43,193 bases of DNA from Gnetum montanum. Lineage: Eukaryota; Streptophyta; Gnetopsida; Gnetales; Gnetaceae. The position numbers and the translations under genes are program-made. The stretch covers positions 610,480-653,672 of the forward strand of contig MNCI01027140.1 of the NCBI GenBank assembly GCA_015680685.1, written 5' to 3'. Under the pieces are notes generated by a model. The model did no database searches, had not been told where the DNA came from, and saw only the letters and a program-made list of their open reading frames with translations. This document shows, in pieces, positions 20,150 through 31,894 of this stretch. The first letter of the stretch is position 1; every line of letters begins with the position of its first letter.

Positions 20150-22440
20150 TCTAGAGCATAGCTCTAGTAGAAGAGTCCCTACGTAGCTATTGCATAATCC
20201 TGAAGATGGCCTAAATAGCTTTGAAAAGTAGACAAATAAACACAAAGTGATGCATGATTTTAATGTCATTATGGTAAAGGGGACATGTATTATTTATAGG
20301 GAGGCTATGCTTCTAGAGTAGTACCCACATTGGCAGTGCCCCCAGGATGATGAGCGATAAGAGATATTTAATTTTCTTAGGTAGGTAGCCTTTCCAAACA
20401 TTGTTCAACTCCTGGACCATAGTGTATTTATAATTCATGATTTCTTGTAGTTAGGCTCCCATAAGCTCCATTTGCAATGGCTGCTAAGCAAACAATGAGA
20501 GATTTCACCAAAGGTGGAAGCCCTAAATATTGGCCTTCCATGGAGTATATTTTCTTCTAAGGATCATTACCAAATGTCTCCTTGCCTTGTCATGTGAAAA
20601 GTAGTTAATGAGAGATTGATGTCCCATGAGAACCATGTCCTAGAACCTCATCACCTCCAGGCCCTCAAAGTGCTTTGGCCAGCCATCTTTTTTCAACAAA
20701 CAAGATGCATTCAATCCCCTCCCCTTCCTCTAGAGCAAATAAAACTACAAATGATCTGGTCAATTTTGGTGGTGAATCCTTTAGAAGGGGTTGTAATCAA
20801 AGTTGTGAATTTTTCCATTGCTAATAGGATAGAGGAAGCCAATATTATTCTCTCCTTCTTAGTCAAGAATCTAGAGGTCCAGTGCTACACTCTTATTTGA
20901 ATTCTCTATATTAGCCTAGTCCAAGTCGTCTTACAATTCCATGCAAATATGGGTACTCATAGATATGAGTCTTTCAGGGATCCTTGCAAGATCCCCCAGC
21001 ATCCTACATATCCTTCCTTTCACCACTATGTTAGTGCAGAAGAAATGAGCCATGGATTTTTCCTAATTAATTGTGAACCTGATCTCTTTGGACATTTTCT
21101 ATAGGAATTTGAATACCGCTTCGACCTATGGAACTACTACCCATATGACTAGAATCATATCATTTGCATAGTGTTTAGCGATACATGTGATCCTTTTAAT
21201 CCTTATACTGCAAACACCTTCAACCTTATAATATGTATTTATAGTATCCATAGTGATGATAAAGAGATACTGGGAAAGGGAGTCTTGTTGGTGTAAATCC
21301 CTATGGAGGAACGAAAATCCCCAAAGACATTCATTAATAACAAAAAAGTAAGCCCATGAAGCCTAAAGGTTAATGCATAGATCAACGAACTTTGGATGGA
21401 TCCCTTTTCATAACATAATGTCTTTAAGTGGGACCCAATAGACCATATCATAGGTCTTAGCAATATCAAGTTTGATCCACATACATGGGAATTTTGCCTT
21501 CTATATAGACTTCATGATTTCTTATAGTAATAAAATTTGGTCTTGAATGTACCTACTCTTGATAAATCTAGTTTGCTAAAAGCCCACCAAGAAGGGCATG
21601 AATGGTTGTGGTGTAGCAATAGGGATCTTTGTGAATAATCTAAGTGGCATATTATAGGTCCCTATTGGTTTGAAGTGAGCTAGTTTAGTTGGATTTTCAA
21701 TTTTTAGTATTAGCATAATTTGGGAGCAATTTATTTCATGCATAACATGTCCCCATCTCGAGCATGAGATTGCAAGCATCAGTAATGTTGTCATCAAGAA
21801 TGTTGAAGAAGTGTTTGAAAAATTCCATTGACCATTCATCCAACCCTAGGGCCTCATCAACTCTCATAGATCTTAGAACCCCAAAAAGCTCTTACTTGGT
21901 TATAGGTGCAATTAGCCTTTTATTTTCATGAGCTTGAATGGCCCTCTAGATGTGGATGGATCAAATGCTAGACTAGTATTTTTGCATGGCATGGGCTATG
22001 GCCTACTCATCATGCACTGTGTTTTCCCCTTACATGATGTAATGGATTCTTTTAGCTTTCTTGTTTACTTTAGCTATAGCAAAGCAGAACTTAGTATCCA
22101 TGTCTCCATTTCATAGCCATCTTATTCATGCCTATTCTTTCTAGCACTGCTCTTCTTCCTCTAAGAGTTACTATAGTTGGAGGAGAAGATCATGTTCTTC
22201 CTCATCTAAGAATTGCCCCAGCTCCTAGCTACCTTGGATCTTTAGCAGTCTTTCTTTCAAGCAAGCACAATGCTCTTTGACAACATATTTGTTTCTTTTC
22301 TATCATTCCTGTAACCTATTTTTGAGGGCATTAAGTTCTTTTTTGAGGAAATATCTAGGATTCGTTTTTGATGGGTATCCCTTTCAAATATCTAAAATGA
22401 GGTGGACAAGCCAAGATTTGTTTAACCATGAATTTCCTAT
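20150..22440 (-). pseudogene. LINE (L1-type) reverse transcriptase, minus strand, decayed
   Basis: Reading down from about 22440: a region before the RT ('LDEEEHDLL...'), then 'DMDTKFCFAIAKVNKKA' near 22070, then RT fingers with 'SMRVDEALGLDEWSMEFFK' near 21840 (usual KAPGPDG motif changed). Palm motifs follow ('AHFKPIGTYNMP' near 21670, 'YDMVYWVPL' near 21440). Near 21170 the catalytic FADD box appears as 'YAND', so one Asp is lost. Near 20330-20200 'PINNTCPLYHNDIKIMHHFVF' is a zf-RVT-like zinc-binding end. Many stops and frame changes. The upstream endonuclease is largely missing; sequence identity is lost at about 22440, next to another repeat. Confidence 0.7.
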
Positions 22441-22444
22441 CTAA

Positions 22445-22510
22445 AAGGTCTTGGCCCCAACTTTTCAGGCATATAGATGGAGCAAAGAAGGTCTTGGCCC
22501 CAACTTTTCA
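22445..22510 (+). repeat. 23-bp direct repeat, 43 bp apart
   Basis: A 23-base block starting 'aaggtcttggccccaac' at 22445-22467 is repeated perfectly at 22488-22510. It sits exactly where the LINE similarity stops and the next repeat starts, so it may be an insertion scar or a short tandem duplication. Confidence 0.8.
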
Positions 22511-22539
22511 AGCCAGGCTTTCCCTCAGCGTCAGCAACT

Positions 22540-23110
22540 CCAACGGCCTCAAAAATCAAGTCAAAGACAATCCAATCTAAGGGTGCAAGCCATCCTCAAG
22601 GGTCACTATTGTCCACTTCAAGAATTAGCATTTGGGAGTTCAACTTTAGGGCAAAATTGTGCAAATTTTCTCACTCACGCTGTGCTCATGCTGAGGTTAC
22701 ACTGGCAACGTGAGTATAGTGTGACCAACTCTGAGAGCCTCAAAATTGAGTTGAAATCATTTGATTTCAAAGGTGCAAGTCATCCTCAGGGTTCATTATT
22801 GAAAACTTCAAGTCCCAACCTCTAGAATTCCAGATTTCAGATCCAAAATTACAAAGTTTTTGTAGCTCACGCTATGGTCACACTGAGCTCACACTGGCAG
22901 CATGAGCTACCAAAAGTCATTCAAAACAAGGCTCATCCAAGCTCAATTTTTGACTTGCAGATCACTCTCAAGGTCAACCACAATAAAGAAATTTTTGTAT
23001 TCAAGAAACAAGCTTCAAAAGATCAAAAATTGGTGTGAAATATGTCATTTTCATCAGGCCACGCTGAGGTCACACTAGCAGTGTGAGTACAACGTGAGTA
23101 ATAGCCAAAC
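22540..23110 (+). repeat. Three diverged ~190-bp tandem units
   Basis: 'ggtgcaag' or 'acttgcag' followed by 'catcctcaaggg'-type sequence recurs at 22582, 22772 and 22952 (190 and 180 apart). In each unit a 'cacgct...tcacactggcag.gtgag' block follows about 90-100 bases later (near 22677, 22868 and 23060). Confidence 0.7.
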
Positions 23111-23529
23111 ACACACTGAAGACATGCCAAGACAAAATCAACTCATGCTGGAAGTTTTTGTGGAACAAAAATGCCTCAAACAGCCACAAAACCACTTAAA
23201 TCGACATCCTACAGCAGTCAATCCATGGATCAAGTGAGTTGGAGTTAATTTCTCTTATTGTACACTATCATTTTTGTAAATTTTCACTATTTGCAAGCTT
23301 ATCAAGCTCTTACGCTCCAAATTGTATGTGCTTCTATGGGTGTAAGCTAGCTTGTGTAAGCTAATGCACGCTGTAAGATACAGTGCATCCGGTCAAAAAC
23401 GTAGCTTGCCCACATGTGTCCAACTCACACATAGGTGTCCATCAAACACGTGTTACATGATCCATTTTCCTTTCATCTCTCAGCCATTGATTCCATCCAT
23501 GAATTTCATGCCCAAGCCTAGCTAGACCT

Positions 23530-23537
23530 TATAAATA
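23530..23537 (+). promoter_or_regulatory. TATA box of the unclassified LTR-like repeat
   Basis: TATAAATA followed by ccc, with an AATAAA polyadenylation-type signal about 270 bases downstream. Assigned by layout only. Confidence 0.35.
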
Positions 23538-24239
23538 CCCCATCCATTCACATAAATGGGGTTGGCAATTTTAAAAGTTGATGACTTTGGGAGCATTGAC
23601 TGGCAACTTTGGATGCTTAGACACACATGAATCCTAGCATCCAAGCACCTGTAAACACATCACCCCAGGGCTTAGTTCTTGACTTGCCATCCACACACGC
23701 AACTACGCTTTGACTGGTGCACATTCTTTATTAAGAAATAGAATATAGTTCATTATTACCTTCTATTTACATTGTTTGCTCTGTTTATGCTTTGTTTACA
23801 ATAAAGTTCTGTATACACTCTGTTTTACATTTCATGCATCACTATTTACATTTCGTACGTCATTAGTTACGGTAATCCCAAAACTAGCCATAGCTTATGC
23901 TTGGGGAAGTCCTTGGTTGATTTGTGTGTAGACCATCCAAGGCATTCTACCTTCTTTTCCTTTTCTAGCTTGGCCTCACGTGAAGGTAGGGTCGGCTGTG
24001 TCTCTCCGACAATCTTTCGGTGTTTGTTTTCCCTTCCATCCTCACGTTGACAATTTCGATTAGTACACAGTCCATTAAATTCAAAAAAAGAATTCAACAC
24101 AAGAAAATATTTGAAGAGGGTGTAAGAATTCACAACAATAAAAAGGAAAGTTTACTAAAAAATGTTGTGAAGATGTGTAATATTGGATGTCATTGATGAG
24201 GTAAATAAAAGGATTAGATTGTAAGAGTGTCTAAGGGTA

Positions 24240-25537
24240 AAGAACTTAGCTAATCCAACCAAAAGATATGCAAGTGGGTCCTACCAAAAGTAGGCACACG
24301 CCTTTTATGCCCTTGCATAAGTTCAAACCAAATCCATGGGCTCCATAGATGATTAATGGTTACAGAAGGTTAAGTACAAAAAACAAAAATAAACTACCTA
24401 AGAATTCTGACACATCAAACTAGGACATCAAACAAGAACATGAAACCAGCAGTGAGGTGAGACATGGAAAGCATAGATGGATGAGAGAAAGTGGAATGGA
24501 GTTCCTGATTAAGGTCACATGAAGTCCCTTGTGGATTTTATGGTTAAATGACTTGATAAGATCCATCATTAGTCCAGACCAAAACCAACCACATTTAGTG
24601 ACTTTGCATCATCATCCTAAGACTAGTCCATCTCCCTGAGACACAAGAGTGATCCCATAGAATAACCACCATTCCTTATTAAAGAAGAAAAGAGAAGTAG
24701 GAAGTGAGGAAGGACCTTAGTTAGAGGGGACCTTTAGGCATGGATAACATGTCTTTCTAGTCTCATAACCAGTGCTTGTAGCTTGTTTATTTTTTCTAAG
24801 GGATGTGCTTTAAATTTTCATCATTTTTTTTTGAAATGGAAGCCACACCATGCAAAGACATATGCATTTATTTTTTCTAAGGGGTGTGCTTTGAATTCCC
24901 ATTTTCTTTCTTTTTTGCAATGGGAACTACATCATGTAAAGATGTATTCAACTTCCTTTTATTGGTTAACATGGAATGATAAGAAAACCATGAAAACATG
25001 CTTGCACCTAGGCAAATAGAAAGGCACAACGAATATCAAATCCCTTTGAAGTTACACCTTGTTTAAACCTTTGAATCCTTCCCAATTCCAGAAACTATCA
25101 AAGTCACAAATTTGTTAAAGTTTTGTTAATGAAAAAGGGACTGCATGTTTCCAGAATAAAGAAAACCATAGAGTTTGTGGATGGGTGGATGTTGTGGACT
25201 CATTGCTTGTTGCATGAAAAAGAAACCATGTCCTAATAATCCATAACGAAATTCAAAGCCAAAATTTAGACACCAACAATCAAAGAACAAAATAGTACAT
25301 ACCACCATTAAGCAACTCATTACCATTGTACTTGGAACATATTAACAAAAAGCTGGAAATTCACACCAAAATAAAATAAAATAAAATATAAAAAAAGTGT
25401 AAAATATTCAAGAAATAGCAAATGTACTAATGATGGTGTAAAATGAAAATTAGAAAAGATTAATAACATGAAAACGAGAAGATGTAAAATAAAGAACGTA
25501 TAAAAAAAAGATGAAAAACACTTAAGAGTCCTGAAGA
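24240..25537 (-). other. Element E post-gag non-coding region
   Basis: The reverse complement of about 24660-25220 aligns with G 40390-40870 ('catggtttctttttcatg', 'ctctatggttttcttt', 'ggtcccctctaactaagg'). The block at 24271-24325 aligns with the leader shared by A and C. A minus-strand frame at 24133-23867 lies beyond this homology and is not supported by any relative. Confidence 0.6.
24786..24947 (-). repeat. 81-bp tandem duplication in the element E 3' region
   Basis: The block starting 'tttattttttctaagg' at 24786 recurs at 24867, with matching downstream words ('tgtgcttt', 'gcaaagac/gtaaagat'). The homologous place in G (about 40680-40760) has a single unit, so the duplication is particular to E or its subfamily. 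Confidence 0.75.
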
Positions 25538-28029
25538 TTAGAATGGGGAGTGACCTCTGTGACTGAACATTTGGCTGTGACAAGGATTAATAAGTGGATA
25601 AATAGGATCCATGCATGTATGAAGCATTGGTAACTGTTCATGCCCTAGCCACAAGGTGTCTATTTGTGGTGTGGTGGTTGGGTAGAAAAATTGTTGGTCA
25701 CATACTTGATGGTTAAATGTATGGTGGGTCAAGGTATGAAGTGTGTTAACTTTATGGATGGCTGGCCCATGATTGCACCCTTGATCATGATATGGTATGC
25801 ATGGATTTATTTATCTCCCCACACTATTAGATTCATTATTTGGATTTGGGATTGGAGTACTGATGAATGGTGGCCCTTGTGTATGATCAAAGGATGTTGG
25901 TTGAGACAAGGAAGGTGGTGCACTAGATTGGCCTTGTGCTAACTCGGATGATACGGTGGATCCATGCATGGTCTGCTTTGGCTTACAGCCTTTCCTCCAG
26001 AAGGAACATTTCCTGCGTGGTGGTTGAGACCCATTCATGTCAACATGTTTATGCAAATTTGCAATGCAAGTGACATTCGTTTGGTGATATTGTGGTGTGA
26101 ACCCTTCCTGTGTTGCTAGCGGTGGCATATAATGAGGTGGAGTAGGAGGATATCAAGGGTAGGATGAATGGTAAGAGGCAGGAGGTGGTTATCCTTTAGG
26201 AGATGTCATGGGTTGATGGTACTCGGGAGAGTGGTAGTGGTGATTTAAAGTAGAAGATGTAGAACTAGTTGGAAAAATAAGGTGTTGAACATAATATCTG
26301 TGTGGTTTTGGTAGATAGGGTTGATTTGGTGGTGGCATCTACCACAATCATGGTTGTTGCCACTGCAGTTGATGACTATGTTGAGGCTAGTGATAAGTCC
26401 CCCTAGGATAGTAAAATCCATTGTGGAATTTTCTATAATTACCTTATGGGAGAGGAAATCTCCTAGGCATGTGCCTTAAATCTCCTAGGCACCTACCCAA
26501 TACTCTTGTAGATGCAACAAGATTGAGCAATGGCCCTTCGGATGTTCATATATGCAGATGTTGTATCCATTATCTTTGTCTGTGGTTGAGTCTATAGCCT
26601 CACTTTCTTTAGCCATTTTCCTTGTTTGCCAAGGGTGTTCCTAGTTGTTTCTTGGTTATGTATCCTTTGTTTATTGTGATCTCCTGGCTTGTTTTGCATG
26701 GTCCTCTCCTTGACCATCTCAATGAGAGTTGTAACATTTTAATATACCCATTTGGTCATCTTATTAACCTTTGCTTCAAGTACATCAATAGAATTTTGTA
26801 TCAACAAGGTTTATTGCAAGATCACCTTATTGAAAGTGGTTTTGTTCCCTTTACCATAGATATTGACCTCCTTTTGTTGAAGAGTTGAGTCCCCTTGATA
26901 TTTCTTGACATTCTTCCATTTGCATATGTCTCCTTCTTCTTTTGCCACATGTTTGATTAGCTCTTAAATTTGATGAGCTTGGAGCTCATATAATTGCCCC
27001 AGGGCATACATCCCAAGGGTCTCTCATGTGTTATTACGAAGGCCCTCTATGATGTGGAAAAGTTACCTTTCCTAGGAGAAACCATGGTCTAGACATCTAT
27101 TCAATAAGGCATAATATCTATCTAAGGCCATGTCCAAGGGTTCATGTTATTCTTGCTTCCACCCTTGGATCTATCTCCTCAAGTGGGACACTCTTGCATA
27201 AGTTTGGTATTTCTTGTTGAAAAGTTCCAGCACTATGGACCATCATTGGATTGAATTTAGTCTCAACAATATATACCAGATTTTGGCTCTATTAATTAGT
27301 ATCCTAGGAAAGAGCTCAAGCTTTTTGCCACCCACTTTCAATGTTGTAGAAAGCACAAGCATCATGGAAGGCTTGTAAATGATGTTGCGGATCTGGATCA
27401 TAGCCTCTTGCAAATTTAGGAATATTATTCATGTCAAGATTAGGTAGGTGACTCTTTTTGTAATGCCTGTAAGATATCTTAATGGCCTCTGTGATGTGCT
27501 TTAGGCTCTTAGTGGCCAGTAAGGGTTCATCTTCATTAGACAGGTTATGAGGGAAATTTCTATTTCTATGCATTTGATTGTGATAATTCTGTCTATGTTC
27601 ATGCTGACATCTTTGATCTTTCCCATGAATTTGTTTTCAACTTTTACTCTAATCCTTTAGTGGAGCTCTATCTCTATACCTATGTTCATCTTTGTCAGAA
27701 TTAGATGTTGAAGGGAAAGAGGAAGATGAGGAATTGGGAGAATTGCCATGGCTTCTATGGTGTTCTTCGAGATCCTTTGATTTATTGTTTCTAGGTTTTG
27801 ATGAGGTCTTAGGCTTGGAGGCCTTCCCTAAATTACGACTTACATCATCTCCTACAAGATTGTCTACCTTAGGTGAATGTAGTCTTTGTGTGTTGTTAGG
27901 GTGGTCATGACCATAAGAAATCCCTAGATAAAGTTGGTCACTCCAATTTTCTTCTTCGTATATCTCATTATTTCTCCAATGAATGTGTTCGCTATATAGT
28001 GCATGGTCGCTTCCTTGTGGGAGAGACAT
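25538..28029 (-). pseudogene. Element E gag (minus strand, decayed)
   Basis: It starts at the ATG at 28029 and ends at 25538 ('HSPF-stop'), aligned with the end of C gag ('GGYPPF'). The first 127 codons are open, with a Ser-rich and Lys/Arg-rich part. The frame is shared by the segment ending at 27316 ('NNIPKFARGYDPDPQHHLQAFHDACAF'-like), which matches G near 35340-35420. Around 27150 it shifts frame and continues with 'QIQGWKQE', 'HIIEGLRNN' and 'GMYALGQLYELQ', parallel to C and G. The knuckle near 26550 reads 'NICIYEHPKGHC', first Cys lost. A Pro/His/Ser-rich tail follows (26128-25811, 25732-25538). About 830 codons in all. It forms the particle shell in the family. Confidence 0.7.
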
Positions 28030-28136
28030 TGTTGTTGGCTTATGGTGTGTGTGAGTTAATATTTTCTAAATGATATATCGTTAATACCCTTATAGTGATT
28101 GTGTATAATATAACTAATCTAGATAACTAGCACCAG

Positions 28137-28155
28137 TCCTTGAAAATGGTGCCAA
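28137..28155 (-). other. Primer binding site of element E
   Basis: On the minus strand, ttggcaccattttcaagga directly follows the LTR end. It is a decayed form of the tRNA-Asp-type primer site seen in G (34165). Confidence 0.55.
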
Positions 28156-29040
28156 TGATGAGTGGTGAGGTACCCCTACACCCAACCATACAAATCATAA
28201 GCGTTCATGCATGATCTAGTTGAATTCTTTGGATGGGACTAGTTGTGGCATTTAGATCACTATGCCTTGATCATAGTTTGCTATCTTCCCACTTGGACTA
28301 GTGGTAGCTTTGTCATGTATGGTTTAGTGCAGAGTGAGGCATATGATTTTTATTATTTTATATTTTATTGTTCTACAACTAACAATAGGTTGAAACACAA
28401 TTTATAATGAATTCAACTACTCTAATTGCTAATTAATAATCAACTACCCTAACATAAGTATCCGATCCCACTTCTTGTGCACATCTTGAACACATATAAC
28501 ACTACTGGGTTACCAAACGTTAACATTGCTAGGATTACCAAGAGTCATATGCATGCTTGAAGCAATCGTACTTATGTGCTTAATTAATTAACATGCATGA
28601 AAATGTAAATATTAACTAAGTACATGAAAAGTGAATTGCATGGAAAGTAAATCTAATCTAAGTCAAAGTGCTACAATGAATAAGAATCAATCTCGATCTT
28701 ACTATCATGCATGGAATATGTCCAGGTACATTGCTAGTCAAATAAGACTTCATACAATTGACTCAGATCCACTCTATGGGCACTCATTGACTGTTCTCTC
28801 TAAGATTATAGAATAAAACTGCAAGAATTCAACTACTCTATTGAAAAAACTATGAAAAAAAAAACTACTTAAAAAACTATTCCCAAACTGTGCACCCAAG
28901 CGCTATATTTATAGGCCGACATATATCTCATGACATTGGATATTTGATATTACATTTGGGCTTTGACATCAAATACTTGACGTTGAGGCTCCAACATCGG
29001 ATACCCAACGTCGTAGCACACACAAAAACATGATTCATCA
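28156..29040 (-). repeat. 5' LTR of element E (885 bp)
   Basis: Bounded by TGATGA at 28156 and TCATCA at 29035-29040 as read on the plus strand, the same ends as the other LTRs. TATAAATA on the minus strand is at 28906-28913. It is most like the LTR of element H (shared 'gatagtaagattgagattgattcttattcattg'-type words) and clearly related to those of G, A and C. Confidence 0.85.
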
Positions 29041-29210
29041 CCCAATGTCATAAAAAAATTTATAAAGAAATAATTTTTTAATTAAAAGATTAAAAAAACT
29101 ATATTGTCTTGCATGTTTTATAATAATATAGGACCAAAGCAAAGTTTTTCTCTTTCACCAACATTGTTTAAACTAGTACCTACAAATCATGCTATTAAAG
29201 TGAATTAAGA

Positions 29211-30340
29211 ATGGATATGATTCTTAATTTTTGTAGTTGACATAACACTAATAGTAAATCCGAGAAAAAGGTTAAAAAAATGTCGCATTAATTACAAAAA
29301 TTTTATGAATGTACACAAATAAAGGTGAATGTTGATAAAATAAAAGTGTTAATTTGTGGAACTAATAAGATAGACTACATTTTCTACTTAAATAATAAAA
29401 GACTTGATATTGTGGATATGTATAGATATTTGGGAGTAAAATGCTCTCAACATTATAAATGGAAGCACTGTATACCATAACAAGTTTTGAATAACTAGAA
29501 GGCTTTCTATACAATGAAGAACAAATGTGGCAATCATAATATTTGAACTTTGACAATTCCAAAAGATTTGTTTCAAATAATTGTAAAAACTATAATGCTT
29601 TATCGATGTATAGTATGGGGCCAGTCTTGATAAAACGTCATCCAAAAAATTGAAAAAAAAAATCTCACTATATGAATTCAAGGTGAAAAATCAAGTTTCA
29701 TATGCAATACTTTTATTAAAATCTAATTTGTTGTCATTGGAAACTGAAGCAATATATTAGCTCTTTAACATTCTACTTGAGTAATAAAAATAACAATAAG
29801 ATCTAACGAGAGATTATCCCTAAATCTCAACAATAGGGATGGCTCCATAAAGGATGATTGTGCTATAAAAATGGGGTATTTGATAATATTATAGAGAAAG
29901 TTGTTATAGAGAAAACTTATGATAGAGAATGTTTTAGAGAGATAACAAACTAATATACAAATATTAAAAAAAGCTTCATTTTACTTGCAAAACATTAAAG
30001 GTGGTAAACATAATGAAATAAAATATATACATGTAACAATTCCAATGTCCATGAAAGCATTAATTAATAGAATAGGAATAGGATCACACCACTTCCAAAT
30101 TGAAACTAGAAAATAGAATAATGTGCACCATGAAGATAAAATATGCCTATTGCATTTATTACAAGTAGTAGAAGATAGCAACATATATTATTAAAATGTT
30201 GCAAAAAAAATTTATTTAGAAGAAAATGAGAAATCTTTAGTAAAACTTTATCTAAGCTATTTAACCTATAAGTGTTGGTTCTAGGGAATTATATAGAAGA
30301 AGTTTTTAACTTACATGACTATTGGATTTAATGTTATTGA
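29211..30340 (+). pseudogene. Second LINE type: reverse transcriptase 3' half, decayed
   Basis: One plus-strand frame from 29211 with few stops shows 'MDMILNF' (the expected A-D-D box has lost residues), then 'QIKVNVDKIKVLICG', 'RLDIVDMYRYLGVKC' and 'MLYRCIVWGQS'. Those are the thumb and post-palm motifs of LINE RTs of the kind with N..KTKV..F and YLG boxes rather than the plant L1 pattern. Later frames read 'FKVKNQVSYAILLLKSN' and, near 30090-30160, 'FQIETRKWNNVHHEDKICLL', a zinc-binding-like C-terminus. The N-terminal half is missing. Clade (RTE-like or other) cannot be fixed by eye. Confidence 0.65.
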
Positions 30341-30819
30341 TGTATTTTGCACAAGTTAATTTGATTAACAAATTTTGTGGGTCTATATAGACATAATAAA
30401 ATTTCAATTTTAAATTTACTCATTTAACATTTAATTTACTTTAGAAAGGAAAGGAGACAGGGAAAAGTGGTTGAGGATGGGGATTTCAAAACCTCCCATA
30501 ACATATGATTACTAATAATTTTAATTATCACTTTTTATATTCCTCTAAATCTATTAATATCTTTTCAATATTTTAAATATCATTTTTAGACAAAGATAAT
30601 AAGATTAAAGTTAACCTATTTTATTTTTAAGTTATTAACTATAATAAAAAATCATGTAATAAATGAAAAGTAAATTTAAAAATAGTATAGATAGAAAAGT
30701 TACTTGTAAAATTAATAAGGATTATGAAATAAATTAACTCATAATTTAATGGTCGTTAATGATCTAACAAAGTTTCTTTACTTTGTTTCAAAAAAAAAAA
30801 TTAAAAAAGTTAAAAAGCA
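30341..30819. other. AT-rich unassigned DNA
   Basis: Very AT-rich with A-runs; nothing recognised. It may include the 3' UTR of the LINE. Confidence 0.35.
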
Positions 30820-31060
30820 ATGAGTTAGCCTAGTAGTAATTTTCTTGATTCAAGAGCTTTAAGTTGTAGGTTCAATAGTGATGGGCAATACTTTGTTATA
30901 AAATTTCAATTTGATAAATCATTCTTGCCATAGTAATTATTGAGCTTTAATTTTTTTGGTAATTAACCGAAAGATTACATCCCATAATAATTCCTATAAA
31001 AAATTTGAATTATTAATTATTTATTTTCCATGTAAACTTAGAAGGACCTAGTGATTCCAC
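30820..31060 (+). mobile_element. SINE-like tRNA-derived repeat, copy 2
   Basis: TTAGCCTAGTAG at 30825-30836 (A-box-like) and GGTTCAATAGT at 30869-30879 (B-box-like, GGTTCRANNCC) are 32 bases apart, a normal tRNA-promoter spacing. Words around and after it resemble 17836-18100. The two diverged copies support a repeat family; tRNA origin is tentative. Confidence 0.35.
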
Positions 31061-31894
31061 TCTCATGCATACGGAATCCTTACACCAAAATATCCCACGA
31101 TCAAATTAAAAATAAGATGCATAAAGGGAAAGGCATCGGCTGGTTAAGACTTAACTTTCATGCATCGAAATGCCGCGGTCTCCCACGCTATGATCTCCAA
31201 CCATTAAATGAAAGAGGATGCGAATAGAGTGGCCACGTTACTATCTCAAACGTGACACAACTGTTACGAAAATCTCCTGAGCTGCGTGAGGGTCGACGCT
31301 CCGTCGCTAGACTAGTATGATATTAAGCATCAACTGGCGATTTAGGTAGATCAGGTTGGTTGGTGACGGTGACTCTAGTCTGGAGAGTGGAAGACGCTTT
31401 CACCCATCCATATGATATGACCGAGTGGTTGGACTCCACCATCATCTACAACACAACCCTTTTTTCCACCCGTGGGTTCATGTGATCTGATCCACTCCAT
31501 AGGATCCCATCATACAGCTACTTTAATCACGTTACTTTTAATCACCTTTCTCACAGTACACCACTTGGTCCCACACCATCGATAGACCCATTTATTACAT
31601 GGTCCTACTAATTATATGAAAAATTAAACAAATTACATGATTTTCCATTACAATGGATAGCAACATTGCATGTTAAAGAGCGAAGGATTTGATGTTTATC
31701 CAATAAATCTAACTTTTGAGAATATTTGATTTTTCTCAAGCCAAGGATCTAAAGCTTGATTAACTATGAGAGTGAATCTTTTGTTTTTCCAATGCATCTG
31801 ATGTTTCTTTAGCAAATTTGATTTTTGCACTAAATCTAATTTTTCTCATTTTTATTTTTTTTTCCAACAAATTTGATTTTATTAGAATTCGTCT
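31061..31894. other. Unassigned DNA with an unusual CpG-bearing patch
   Basis: About 31140-31590 keeps many CpG dinucleotides and balanced base composition, unlike the TE-derived flanks. No reading frame, TATA box or RNA gene was found there. Bases 31640-31890 are T-rich and lead into the frame at 31895. Confidence 0.4.

Larger units (their letters stand above)
22511..23870 (+). mobile_element. Unclassified LTR-like repeat
   Basis: No coding capacity. It contains ~190-bp internal tandem units (22540-23110), then a promoter-like stretch with TATAAATA at 23530-23537 and AATAAA near 23800, a typical LTR layout on the plus strand. No matching second LTR, primer site or clear TG...CA borders were found, so this could be a solo LTR of another family or part of a larger repeat. 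Confidence 0.35.
24240..29040 (-). mobile_element. Element E: gag-only Athila-like LTR retrotransposon, truncated at its 3' end
   Basis: On the minus strand: a 5' LTR at 29040-28156 bounded by TGATGA...TCATCA, a tRNA-Asp-like primer site, gag (28029-25538), then a 3' non-coding part. That part matches the 3' UTR of G (40380-40860) and the leader of A/C (24325-24271). As in C, gag is joined directly to post-pol sequence without protease, RT or integrase. The second ORF and 3' LTR are missing; similarity fades below about 24240, where the LTR-like repeat begins. Confidence 0.75.

Noticed and set aside
22540-23110. CRISPR-like or integron-like array
   Set aside because: Three long diverged tandem units without spacers in a plant genome; ordinary tandem repeat.
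23867-24133. 88-codon minus-strand frame at the end of element E
   Set aside because: It reads like a basic protein, but no relative in the window supports it and it lies past the homology with A, C and G.
24783-25019. 78-codon plus-strand frame with internal repeat
   Set aside because: The repeat is the 81-bp DNA duplication in the 3' region of a minus-strand element; not coding.
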